DNA from: Sphingobacterium sp. ML3W
GTDB taxonomy: Bacteria; Bacteroidota; Bacteroidia; Sphingobacteriales; Sphingobacteriaceae
DNA length: 64,000 bases
Direction: 5' to 3'
Assembly: GCF_029542085.1 (NCBI RefSeq)
Contig: NZ_CP107036.1
Coordinates: 620,001-684,000 of the forward strand
Positions 28,051 through 36,334 of this stretch are shown here, one piece after another; position 1 is the first letter of the stretch, and each line of letters starts with the position of its first letter. The notes under the pieces were generated by a model, which saw only the letters and a list, made by a program, of their open reading frames with translations, was not told the DNA's origin and made no database searches. A program made the position numbers and the translations under genes.

Positions 28051-28794
28051 ATGGAATTTTCACCTTTCAACAACGTTGTTAAACTTTGTATTCAGGGTAT
28101 GAGCATGGAAGAAGCCAAGCATACTGAAGAAGCCCTTAACTTATTTATGCAAGCTTGGAACGAAGCCACAGACGATCACGAGCACTTTCTTGCAGCTTAT
28201 TATATCGCCAGGAATCAAGAGGCTATTTCCGACAGATTGACATGGTTGGAGGCGGCCTTGAGCCATGCATTAAAACTAAATGATGATACGGTTAAGAGTG
28301 CTTTGCCAAATCTTTATTTGAACCTGGCTAAATGCTATGAAGCGATGGGGGATAGTGATAAGACTCATGGATATGCTGATCTGGCTGCAGTCTTGGGGGA
28401 AAAACCATCAGATACCGGTCCTTTTTATCATGGTACAAGAGCTGATTTACCAGTGGGTGCGCTATTGACAGCGGGAGGTAATTCCAACTATCAATCTGAA
28501 CTTACCATGAACCATATTTATTTCACCGCATTAGTTAACGGAGCCGGACTCGCGGCGGCTTTGGCAAAAGGCGATGGTCGCGAACGTGTTTATATTATTG
28601 AACCAATGGGAAGCTATGAAAATGATCCAAATCTAACAGATAAAAAATTCCCAGGTAACCCGACGCGTTCTTATCGTTCCACAATGGCATTGAAAATCAT
28701 CGGTGAAGTAAGCGACTGGGTCAGACCGAGCCCCGAAGAACTTCAGCGGTTCCGTGAACGTGTGGCGAAGGGTAATGGAGAAATAATCAATTAA
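28051..28794 (+). CDS. arr: Arr-type NAD-dependent (rifampin) ADP-ribosyltransferase with TPR-like N-terminal domain
   Basis: 247 residues from ATG 28051, against about 140 for classical Arr. Residues from about 128 on are the Arr domain: GPFYHGTRADLPVGALL, NHIYFTALVNGAGLAAALA, ERVYIIEPMGSYENDPNLTD, and KFPGNPTRSYRST. The His of YHGT and the DPNLTD loop are the family's NAD-site and catalytic elements. The first 120 residues are helical with tetratricopeptide character (TEEALNLFMQAWNEATDDHE, LPNLYLNLAKCYEAMGDSDK). Arr inactivates rifamycins by ADP-ribosylation. The extension could recognise a protein or steer the enzyme to another target. An open frame runs upstream to 27877 but has no good start. 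Confidence 0.9.
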   Translation: MEFSPFNNVVKLCIQGMSMEEAKHTEEALNLFMQAWNEATDDHEHFLAAYYIARNQEAISDRLTWLEAALSHALKLNDDTVKSALPNLYLNLAKCYEAMGDSDKTHGYADLAAVLGEKPSDTGPFYHGTRADLPVGALLTAGGNSNYQSELTMNHIYFTALVNGAGLAAALAKGDGRERVYIIEPMGSYENDPNLTDKKFPGNPTRSYRSTMALKIIGEVSDWVRPSPEELQRFRERVAKGNGEIIN

Positions 28795-29102
28795 ATGCAA
28801 GAGGCATATTACCTGTCCAATGTGTAGATAATGCTAGATTGGTGCTTCTAAAGAAAGCTCATGAAGATGATCAGGGGTTATGAGATTGATTTTGAAAGGG
28901 ATTAAAATTTGAAAGGGATCAAATTGACTGTTCAGAGCGGTTGACCAAGAACATTTTGCGATTTTCATTGTTTGTTCAATGTCAATAATGTCTGAAAGAT
29001 TCTTTTTTTCGGGCAAATCCCCATTAACTTCGCACAACGTGGTAAATGGATCTTATTTATTGATAATTTGGATCCAATTGGTATTTTATAAAAAACAAAA
29101 GA
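28795..29102. other. Gene-free stretch, 308 bp
   Basis: A 67-codon minus-strand frame (28834-29037) lacks recognisable features. I see no repeat or RNA; the right end must hold the alcohol dehydrogenase promoter. Confidence 0.4.
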
Positions 29103-30158
29103 ATGATTAAATCGAAAGGTTACGCGGCGAAGGATGGCAATTCCCCGCTTGAATATTGGGAATTTGAAAGAAGAGAACTTGGTTCAAATGATGTGCTAAT
29201 CGATATCTTGTATAGTGGTATTTGCCATTCAGATATTCACCAGGTGCATGATGAGTGGGGTGGGACACAATATCCAATTGTTCCGGGGCATGAGATCGTT
29301 GGTCGCATCAGTGCGGTAGGCAGTGCGGTGACCAAGTTTAAAAAAGGTGACCTAGCCGGTGTTGGTTGTATGGTGGCATCCTGTGGTGAGTGCGATAATT
29401 GTAAATCGGATCAGCAACAGTTTTGTTCGGAGAAGAAAACGGTGTGGACTTATAATAGCACCGATGTGATGCACGACCACTCTTGCACCTATGGTGGGTA
29501 TAGCGATAATATTGTGGCTGATGCAGACTTTGTCTTGCATGTGCCGGAATCGCTTGATATCAAAAAGGTAGCTCCTTTACTTTGTGCGGGGATCACCACT
29601 TACTCGCCCTTGAAACGATGGAATATCAGCAAGGGGCATAAAGTTGGCGTGCTAGGGTTAGGTGGTTTAGGCCACATGGCAGTGAAGATCGCTGTCGCCA
29701 TGGGAGCTGAAGTTACGATGATAAGCCATTCGCCCCGTAAAAAAGCAGATGCGGTGCTGTTAGGTGCCCAGAAGTTTTTAAATACGCATGAGTCTTCGGA
29801 GTTGAAGGAGTTTTCAGCCTATTTTGATTTTATCATAGACACCGTATCGGCGCCTCATGATTATAATCTCTATTTGGCATTGCTAAAAACCAAAGGTGTA
29901 TACATCTGTGTTGGTATCCCAGCAGCGCCAATGGAAATTAACGGACGCTCGATTATGGGAGGAAATAAAATTTTGACGGCTTCAAGTATTGGTGGTATAC
30001 AGGAAACACAGGATATGCTTGATTTTTGTGCTGAACATAATATCCTTCCAGAAACCGAATTGATTGACATCGATTATGTGAACGAGGCTTACCAACGTGT
30101 ATTGGACAGTGATGTAAAATACCGGTTTGTCATTGATATGGCTTCATTAAATAAATAG
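29103..30158 (+). CDS. Zinc-dependent alcohol dehydrogenase (YahK/cinnamyl-type)
   Basis: 351 residues. The catalytic zinc ligands lie in SGICHSDIHQ and GHEIVGRI. The structural zinc loop is complete in SCGECDNCKSDQQQFC. The coenzyme fold has VGVLGLGGLGHMAVKIA, and the following SHSPRKKADA (Ser-Arg) favours NADPH. It should reduce aldehydes to alcohols, like YahK. It appears monocistronic; an IS3-like scar lies just downstream. Confidence 0.95.
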   Translation: MIKSKGYAAKDGNSPLEYWEFERRELGSNDVLIDILYSGICHSDIHQVHDEWGGTQYPIVPGHEIVGRISAVGSAVTKFKKGDLAGVGCMVASCGECDNCKSDQQQFCSEKKTVWTYNSTDVMHDHSCTYGGYSDNIVADADFVLHVPESLDIKKVAPLLCAGITTYSPLKRWNISKGHKVGVLGLGGLGHMAVKIAVAMGAEVTMISHSPRKKADAVLLGAQKFLNTHESSELKEFSAYFDFIIDTVSAPHDYNLYLALLKTKGVYICVGIPAAPMEINGRSIMGGNKILTASSIGGIQETQDMLDFCAEHNILPETELIDIDYVNEAYQRVLDSDVKYRFVIDMASLNK

Positions 30159-30194
30159 TGTCAACAACATGAAAAAATAGGAATCGTCCACTAT

Positions 30195-30302
30195 TGAAGT
30201 GAACCTCAACAGTTAGACGGATTAACAAAATTAAGTTTTTTGTACTAGAGCTCGGTATTCCACCGGGCTCTTTCCATTTAACCTATGTTTTATTCTTTAA
30301 TT
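30195..30302 (-). pseudogene. Remnant of an IS3-family element (transposase tail and end)
   Basis: The minus strand reads RIKHRLNGKSPVEYRALVQK then stop (TTA at 30231-30233). This is the last part of an IS3-family OrfB transposase ('N.RIK.kLnG.SPv.YR'). An in-frame stop precedes RIK (30297-30299). Beyond the stop, the minus strand continues with CCGTCTAACTGTTGAGGTTC, which resembles the terminal sequences of such elements. Nothing of the rest of the transposase is left on the right. Confidence 0.65.
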
Positions 30303-30695
30303 TTGTTTTTGTCTCCTTAAAGTCTCTTTCTAAATATTCATTTCTAAAAGGATTCACTTTTATTTTTTTAATCGCTTTTTCTCAAAAAGCTTTCTCTAGC
30401 CTGTTTGTCTGCGGTCGAAAATCTGCTATTCTGTCGATCTGTATTTATTTCTGATTTTCTGGCTCGTATCTTTAAAGCCTATTCTTTTTTTAGTTTTTAT
30501 ACTGAAACTGCTCGTTGTTTTGTTTAAACGGCTCTTTTCGATCGTTTTAGCAAAAAATGGTGCTCGATAAAAATGATAATTTGTTGCGCATTGTGTCAAG
30601 ATTGATGATATATCGCCAAAAAAGGAAAAACAGCAGGTTTCGGATTTTTTACCTTGATTGATAGGTCTAATTTTGAGCTGTTGAAAATTATCGTC
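30303..30695. other. Gene-free, pyrimidine-rich stretch, 393 bp
   Basis: The plus strand from about 30280 to 30540 is strikingly T/C-rich. No coding frame with family resemblance is found on either strand. It may be degraded insertion-sequence DNA next to the IS3 scar. Confidence 0.4.
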
Positions 30696-31409
30696 ATGGA
30701 AAATATAGTATCTAGATTGCTGGCCAGGGATTGGACAGTCATCACCAGGGAATTACATGATAAGGGCTTTGTGATTGTACCTGATCTATTAAATCAAGTC
30801 GAATGTGATGAACTGGTTGCAGCTTACGGTGCTGACAATAGGTATCGAAAAACTATTGTCATGGAGCGTTATCGCTTTGGTTTGGGGGAATATAAATACT
30901 TTCAATATCCCTTGCCCGAGCTGATTACGACAATAAGGGAAAAAGTATACGCATTGATTGCTCCAGTCGCCAATCAATGGATGGAGGAGCTTAATCTGAA
31001 CCGAAGATTTCCGGCTTCGCATGCTGCCATGCGAGAACTTTGTCAGCGGCATGAACAGGTGGAACCTACCGTCCTTATTTTAAAGTATAATACAGGCGGA
31101 TTTAATACGCTACACCAGGATCTATACGGTGAAATTTACTTTCCCATACAAATCGTATTGCTGTTGGATCAGGTGGATCAGGATTATACCGGTGGTGAGT
31201 TTGTTATCACGGAACAGATACCAAGGGCGCAGTCTAAGGTTAATGTCTTAAAACCCAAGCGCGGCGATATGATCATCTTTACGACTAATTTTCGCGCAGC
31301 GAAAGGCTCCAAAGGCTATTATCGGGTCCATATGAAGCATGGTGTTAGTCCATTGCACAAGGGTCACCGGCATGGCCTTGGGATTATATTCCATGATGGT
31401 CTTAGCTAG
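30696..31409 (+). CDS. 2OG-Fe(II) oxygenase (PF09859-like, alkylation damage)
   Basis: 237 residues from ATG 30696. The iron ligands are in HQD (140-142) and His215 of KHGVSPL; Arg225 in HRHGLGIIFHD should bind 2-oxoglutarate. The segments FPIQIVLLLDQ, YTGGEFVITEQIPRAQSK and GDMIIFTTNFRAAKGSKGYY match the PF09859 family, described as oxygenases acting on methylated DNA. It probably demethylates alkylated bases by oxidation. The adjacent gene encodes an Ada-type zinc domain, which supports a DNA-repair role. Confidence 0.85.
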   Translation: MENIVSRLLARDWTVITRELHDKGFVIVPDLLNQVECDELVAAYGADNRYRKTIVMERYRFGLGEYKYFQYPLPELITTIREKVYALIAPVANQWMEELNLNRRFPASHAAMRELCQRHEQVEPTVLILKYNTGGFNTLHQDLYGEIYFPIQIVLLLDQVDQDYTGGEFVITEQIPRAQSKVNVLKPKRGDMIIFTTNFRAAKGSKGYYRVHMKHGVSPLHKGHRHGLGIIFHDGLS

Positions 31410-31491
31410 GATAGGAGATTCTTGCAGGTAAAAAATAGCCCATTTAAATTATAGGTATGTATACAATAGAACAAAAAATTAAAAACGAAAT

Positions 31492-31776
31492 ATGATCAGA
31501 CATATGGATTTGGTAGGGACAGCGGCTGAAAGAACCAAGTCCTTAAGTTCCTTCATTCGAAAGGGTGAAATTACCTTGGGCGGATATAAAAAGGCTAAGA
31601 TTTACGGTCGTCTAAACTGTGCCACGGGTAAACGGATGAAAGTCGAACATCGTGTTTTCTTTCGGGATGAGGCTGATGCCGTCAGCCATGGATATAGACC
31701 ATGTAGTCATTGTATGCGGGAAAAGTACAAGGAGTGGAAAACTAAAGCAGCAGGGTCTGGAGAACGCTTAAAATAA
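31492..31776 (+). CDS. Ada-type zinc-binding domain protein
   Basis: 94 residues. The core ITLGGYKKAKIYGRLNCATG, then HRVFFRDEADAVSHGYRP and CSHCMREKYKEWK, match the Ada metal-binding domain in its short stand-alone form. Visible cysteines are those of NCATG and PCSHC. In E. coli Ada the zinc-bound cysteine accepts methyl groups from phosphotriesters and activates transcription. Here no AraC or methyltransferase domain is attached. It lies 82 bp after the oxygenase gene and is probably co-transcribed. Confidence 0.82.
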   Translation: MIRHMDLVGTAAERTKSLSSFIRKGEITLGGYKKAKIYGRLNCATGKRMKVEHRVFFRDEADAVSHGYRPCSHCMREKYKEWKTKAAGSGERLK

Positions 31777-31833
31777 ACGCAGATCTCCGCCTGAAAATTT
31801 GCAATCACATTTTAGTTTGCCAGATGAAGATCG

Positions 31834-32298
31834 TTAAAGGAAAAGTGGAAGTCGTGTCGCGTTGACAATTTCTTTCATGACAAAATAGCTTTCCATATGT
31901 CTGATTCCTTTAATCGTTGCAAGCTTGTTGAAGTTAAATTCATGATAATGGTCGACATCTCTGACCATAACCTTGAGCTGATAATCAAAAGCTCCTGTCA
32001 CATGGAAGCATTCGACCACTTCCGGAAATTTCTGTATTTCTTCCATAAATAGCAAAGCACTTTCGTTTGAATGCTTTTCCATACTGATCGATACAAGAAC
32101 CATCAGGTTCAGGTCCAGTTTTCTTCGATCCAGCAAATATACCTTTTGTTTGAGCACAGCTGTAGCCGTCAACTTCTTAATCCGTTCGTATACAGGAGTC
32201 ATGGATAAGTTGACTCGATCGGAAATTTCCTTGTTACTCATGTTGGCATCCTGTTGCAAAAGGTCCAAGATCATAAGATCTTTTTCATCTAATTTCAT
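31834..32298 (-). CDS. Lrp/AsnC-family transcriptional regulator
   Basis: 154 residues. The helix-turn-helix is LDEKDLMILDLLQQDANMSN with KEISDRVNLSMTPVYERIKK. The RAM (effector-binding) domain includes VECFHVTGAFDYQLKVMVRD and the strand FNFNKLATIKGIRHMESYF. Lrp-type proteins respond to amino acids. It is divergent from the permease gene at 32488 and very likely controls that five-gene operon; repeats in the intergenic region could be its sites. Confidence 0.94.
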   Translation of the reverse strand: MKLDEKDLMILDLLQQDANMSNKEISDRVNLSMTPVYERIKKLTATAVLKQKVYLLDRRKLDLNLMVLVSISMEKHSNESALLFMEEIQKFPEVVECFHVTGAFDYQLKVMVRDVDHYHEFNFNKLATIKGIRHMESYFVMKEIVNATRLPLFL

Positions 32299-32350
32299 TG
32301 TTGTAGTAATTTAAATCTAAAAACAAAGAGGTATAAGCCTGTCGTTGGAA

Positions 32351-32458
32351 TAGTAAATCTAAAAATAATAATATTTCAATATAATTTTACTAAAATAAGT
32401 TTAATTGTAGGTATTTAACACTATAATTTAATTTAAAGTAGTAAATTCATATTACTTA
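32351..32458. promoter_or_regulatory. TAGTAAAT repeats between the Lrp gene and the permease operon
   Basis: TAGTAAAT occurs at 32351-32358 and again at 32439-32446. Each copy is followed by an inverted partner: ATTTTACTA at 32384-32392 and ATTACT at 32451-32456. The second forms a compact 18-bp dyad (TAGTAAATTCATATTACT). The AT-rich dyads fit Lrp-type binding sites. Confidence 0.5.
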
Positions 32459-32487
32459 ATATCAGTTACCAACCTAGAAAAAGAATT

Positions 32488-33810
32488 ATGAGTGATCCCC
32501 AATTAAAGAAAGTCCTTGGCCCCGTCATGTTGTGGGGATTGGGGGTAGGGTATGTAATTTCAGGAATGTATTTCGGATGGAACCTTGGTCTCGCAGAAGG
32601 AGGGACCTTAGGCTTAGCCATTGCGACTATATTCGTCATAATTATGTACCTCACCTTTACCTTCAGTTATACAGAAATGGCTTGTGCCATACCGAAAGCT
32701 GGAGGGGCTTTTGAATATGCCAATAGGGGCCTGGGAAAACAATTGGGGTTTGTTGCAGGGATTGCTCAAAATATAGAATTCGTTTTTGCACCGCCGGCCA
32801 TTGCAGCGGCGATAGGTGCTTACCTTCATTTGCTTCATCCTGGGGTAGGCTATCTTACTTTTGCGATCGGAGCCTATCTGATTTTTACAGCAATGAATAT
32901 TTTAGGTGTGAAACTCGCTGCTTCGTTTGAATTGGTTGTGACAGTCCTTGCGGTTATTGAATTATTGATATTCGCCGGTGTGACGCTGCCAGCATTTGAA
33001 TTTTCTAATCTTCAACAAAATGCACTTCCCAATGGGTATTCAGGCATTTTTGCATCCATTCCATTTGCCATCTGGTTTTTTCTAGCCATTGAAGGGGTCG
33101 CCAATGTGGCTGAGGAAACCATCAATCCGCAGAAAAATGTATTGATCGGTTTTGGGTCAGCTATCGTTACTTTGGTCGTGTTGTGTATCATTACATTTTT
33201 ATCAGCGGTTGGTGTCGCTGGTTGGGAAGCAGTTGTCTATCCACCGGGAAGTACCGAGGCCTCGGATTCTCCTTTACCTCTTGCTATTGCCAACGTCATT
33301 GATAGCTCCCATATTCTATACAAATTACTAATTGGGGTAGGGTTGTTGGGTCTTATTGCGTCGTTCCATGGTATTATTTTGGCCGGGGGACGTGCCACTT
33401 TTGAATTTGGGCGAGTAGGATATGCACCATCTATCTTAGGAAAAGTTCATTCACGCTTTAAAACACCAGCTAATGCGCTATTGGTCAATATGGCTGTTGG
33501 TATAGTCGCGCTACTGACGGGGAAAACGGCTGGGATCATTACCATTGCCTGTTTTGGGGCAATCAGTCTCTATATTATATCCATGTGGTCTTTTTTCGCC
33601 TTACGCAAGAAAGAACCCGCATTGGAGCGCCCATTTAAAGTTCCTCTGTATCCTTTATTTCCTATGCTTGCGCTGATCATCGCCCTGATCTGCCTGGTTG
33701 CTATGATTTACTACAACCCATTGACAGCCTTACTATTCTTTGGGCTTGTCATCTTATCATATCTCTATTTCTTAATCTTCCTTGACAAGGATAAAACCAT
33801 CAAATCATGA
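32488..33810 (+). CDS. Ethanolamine-type amino acid/polyamine/organocation (APC) permease
   Basis: 440 residues with 12 membrane segments. The N-terminus GPVMLWGLGVGYVISGMYFG and FSYTEMACAIPKAGGAFEYA match APC transporters. The exact flavour (GWNLGLAEGG, NIEFVFAPPAIAAAIGAYLH, IEGVANVAEETINPQKNV) is that of the ethanolamine permease group. It should import a small amine or amino alcohol with protons. Its stop overlaps the next gene's start (ATGA at 33807-33810), so the two are translationally coupled. It opens the operon. Confidence 0.92.
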   Translation: MSDPQLKKVLGPVMLWGLGVGYVISGMYFGWNLGLAEGGTLGLAIATIFVIIMYLTFTFSYTEMACAIPKAGGAFEYANRGLGKQLGFVAGIAQNIEFVFAPPAIAAAIGAYLHLLHPGVGYLTFAIGAYLIFTAMNILGVKLAASFELVVTVLAVIELLIFAGVTLPAFEFSNLQQNALPNGYSGIFASIPFAIWFFLAIEGVANVAEETINPQKNVLIGFGSAIVTLVVLCIITFLSAVGVAGWEAVVYPPGSTEASDSPLPLAIANVIDSSHILYKLLIGVGLLGLIASFHGIILAGGRATFEFGRVGYAPSILGKVHSRFKTPANALLVNMAVGIVALLTGKTAGIITIACFGAISLYIISMWSFFALRKKEPALERPFKVPLYPLFPMLALIIALICLVAMIYYNPLTALLFFGLVILSYLYFLIFLDKDKTIKS

Positions 33811-35168
33811 TCGACAAAAAAGAAATTATTTCCAAATTAAAGGCAAGTACGAGTACGCACGTCAAAGTCGCCGTAGCAGATATTGATGGCGTATTGCGAG
33901 GCAAATTTATGCACCGTGATAAGTTTATCTCTTCATTGGACAATGAATTCGGCTTTTGTTCCGTCGTGTTTGGATGGGATGTCAATGACCAAGTTTATGA
34001 CAATGTGGAAATTACAGGCTGGCATACCGGTTATGGAGATTTTCCTGCCCGTATAGATGGGAATACCTTCCGAAAGATACCCTGGCAGGAGGATGTTCCA
34101 TTTTTTCTGGCTGACTTTGAATCGTCACATGCTACAGATCAAAATGTGTGCCCGAGGGCGCTGTTAAAAAATATCATAGCACAGTCTGAACAGGCTGGCT
34201 ACAAACCTATTTTTGCACAGGAATTTGAATGGTTCAATTTTATTAAAGGAGATATCAATGCATCACAGAACAGCTTTAAAGAAATGACACCGATTACCTC
34301 AGGAATGTTCGGTTATTCCATCTTGCGGATGTCTGATAATTATGGGTTCTTTCGTGATCTTCTTGCGATGCTCGAACAGTTTGGTATTCCCTTGGAAGGT
34401 TTGCATACTGAGACTGGACCTGGCGTAATGGAGGCGGCGATTCAATGCAGTAATGCGCTTGAAGCTGCAGATCGGGCTACACTCTTTAAGTCAGCAGTAA
34501 AGGAGATCGGTAAAAAACATGGTATTGTCGCTAGCTTTATGGCCAAGCAGACGAAAGAACTACCGGGCTGTAGCGGTCACGTACATCAGAGCCTCTGGGA
34601 CCTAAAAAAAGAAAAAAATCTATTTTATGATGCCGACGATCAGTTAGGCATGAGTGAACTGATGAAGCAATTTCTTGCTGGACAACTGTATTGTCTGCGG
34701 GATATTTTACCCTTATTTGCACCAACTGTTAACAGCTATAAAAGACTCACGGAGGGCGCTTGGGCTCCCACGACTTTAACCTGGGGGATAGACAATAGGA
34801 CTACGGCCCTGCGGGTAATCGATGGTGGACCAAAGGCTACACGTATTGAACATCGGGTGGTTGGTTCGGATGTTAATCCATACCTCGCCATAGCGGCCTG
34901 CCTAGCGAGTGGACTTTACGGTATCAAGCATAAACTATCCTTGGACAATCCGTATACTGTGGGTAATGGTTATAAAGATTTGCAACATGGCGTTTTACCA
35001 AGAAATCTCTATGAGGCTACGAACCGGATGGCGCAGTCTGAAATAGCATCAGAATTATTCGGTGAAAAGTTTGTTGACCACTTCTGTAAATCCAGGTTAT
35101 GGGAATGGCGGCAGTTTTCAGAACAAGTAACAGATTGGGAAACAAAAAGATATTTTGAAATTATTTAA
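33807..35168 (+). CDS. Glutamine-synthetase-like gamma-glutamyl ligase
   Basis: 453 residues, class I GS fold. After the N-terminal beta-grasp (VAVADIDGVLRGKFM) the catalytic core carries IFAQEFEWFNF, HTETGPGVMEAAIQ, GCSGHVHQSLW (ATP/metal His), YKRLTEGAWAPTTLTWG and IDNRTTALRV. Substitutions at the ammonia-side positions, for example TETGPG in place of EVAPGQ, match GS-like enzymes that use amines, such as PuuA, IpuC or Streptomyces GlnA4. It should join glutamate to an amine with ATP. Operon context suggests that the amine is an amino alcohol. Confidence 0.9.
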   Translation: MIDKKEIISKLKASTSTHVKVAVADIDGVLRGKFMHRDKFISSLDNEFGFCSVVFGWDVNDQVYDNVEITGWHTGYGDFPARIDGNTFRKIPWQEDVPFFLADFESSHATDQNVCPRALLKNIIAQSEQAGYKPIFAQEFEWFNFIKGDINASQNSFKEMTPITSGMFGYSILRMSDNYGFFRDLLAMLEQFGIPLEGLHTETGPGVMEAAIQCSNALEAADRATLFKSAVKEIGKKHGIVASFMAKQTKELPGCSGHVHQSLWDLKKEKNLFYDADDQLGMSELMKQFLAGQLYCLRDILPLFAPTVNSYKRLTEGAWAPTTLTWGIDNRTTALRVIDGGPKATRIEHRVVGSDVNPYLAIAACLASGLYGIKHKLSLDNPYTVGNGYKDLQHGVLPRNLYEATNRMAQSEIASELFGEKFVDHFCKSRLWEWRQFSEQVTDWETKRYFEII

Positions 35169-35175
35169 CTGCAAG

Positions 35176-36324
35176 ATGGATACAGATAAAATTTATGGTT
35201 TTAATTTTCCGACACCGATTCGTTTCGGTGCAGGAGCGATCAATGAATTACCGGATTACCTATCGCGCAATGGTCTTAACCGCCCTTTATTGGTAACGGA
35301 TCCAACTATTGCCGAACTTCCTTTTTTTAAGGAAATCCAGCGTAAATTGACGGGCAGAGGGATAGACGTGATTGTGTTTCATGATTTGCACAAAAATCCG
35401 GTTAAATCCGATGTGCTGCAAGGTGGGGATGTCTATCGGGGGAACAATAGGGATTCCATCATCGGTGTTGGAGGCGGAGCTGCACTTGATGTTGCGCGGG
35501 CAATAGCACTGCGTGCACATCATCATCGTGATCTCTTTGACTACGACGATCTTATCGGTGGAGATATTTATGTAACCAATGAGATCCCACATCTAATCAC
35601 TGTACCCACTACAGCAGGTACTGGAAGTGAGGTTGGTCGTAGTGCTATTATTTCCGAAGACGAAACCAAAAAGAAACGTATTTTGTTCAGCCCTAGGTTG
35701 ATGGCGAAAATAGTCTTTGCGGATCCGCTCCTCACGATGGATCTTCCGGCATTCGTCACAGCGGCTACAGGAATGGATGCCCTCACACACAATATGGAAG
35801 CTTATTTAGCAAAAGGATATCATCCGATGTGTGATGGTATAGCGTTAGAGGGAATGGCGATGGTGGCAACAGCTATTGAAAAGGCAACCAAGGAATCTGA
35901 TTTACAGTCTCGTTCGAAGATGCTTTTGGCCTCACTCATGGGGGCAGTGGCCTTTCAAAAGGGGCTGGGTATTGTCCATAGTCTGGCACATCCTCTTTCC
36001 TCGTTGTTAGACACTCATCATGGACTTGCGAATGCCATTAATCTACCTTACGGTATGCAATTTAATTATGCGGGATTCGAAGATCGTTTTGATAAAATGG
36101 CAGTAGCGCTCGGTATTGGCAATAACGCTGGCGATAAAGTCGTGGATTATTTATTTGAACTGAATACACGCCTGGATTTACCTACCCATTTATCATCCAT
36201 CGGTGTGCAAAAGCAACATCTTGCACCATTGTCGGAACTTGCATACGCGGATTTCTGTCATCCTTCAAATCCGAAGCCGGTGACAACAGAAGACTTTCTT
36301 GCTATTTATGAAACAGCATTCTAA
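35176..36324 (+). CDS. Iron-containing (group III) alcohol dehydrogenase
   Basis: 382 residues from ATG 35176. The coenzyme part has IRFGAGAINELPDYL, GVGGGAALDVARAIAL and VPTTAGTGSEVGRSAI. Metal ligands are expected in ATGMDALTH, HSLAHPLSSLLDTHHGLANA and nearby. It should oxidise a primary alcohol to an aldehyde with NAD(P). Its position between the GS-like ligase and the hydrolase suggests that it acts on the alcohol group of a gamma-glutamylated amino alcohol, where E. coli Puu uses an amine oxidase (PuuB). Gap to the previous gene: 7 bp. Confidence 0.92.
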   Translation: MDTDKIYGFNFPTPIRFGAGAINELPDYLSRNGLNRPLLVTDPTIAELPFFKEIQRKLTGRGIDVIVFHDLHKNPVKSDVLQGGDVYRGNNRDSIIGVGGGAALDVARAIALRAHHHRDLFDYDDLIGGDIYVTNEIPHLITVPTTAGTGSEVGRSAIISEDETKKKRILFSPRLMAKIVFADPLLTMDLPAFVTAATGMDALTHNMEAYLAKGYHPMCDGIALEGMAMVATAIEKATKESDLQSRSKMLLASLMGAVAFQKGLGIVHSLAHPLSSLLDTHHGLANAINLPYGMQFNYAGFEDRFDKMAVALGIGNNAGDKVVDYLFELNTRLDLPTHLSSIGVQKQHLAPLSELAYADFCHPSNPKPVTTEDFLAIYETAF

Positions 36325-36334
36325 TAAAAATAGT

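Noticed and set aside
21890..28794. Acquired antibiotic-resistance island (adenylyltransferase and Arr in one region)
   Set aside because: The two genes are 5 kb apart, separated by ordinary metabolic genes, with no integron, transposon or composition change seen. They look like chromosomal family members.
28834..29037. 67-codon minus-strand frame
   Set aside because: No recognisable features, no neighbour in an operon; likely chance in AT-rich DNA.
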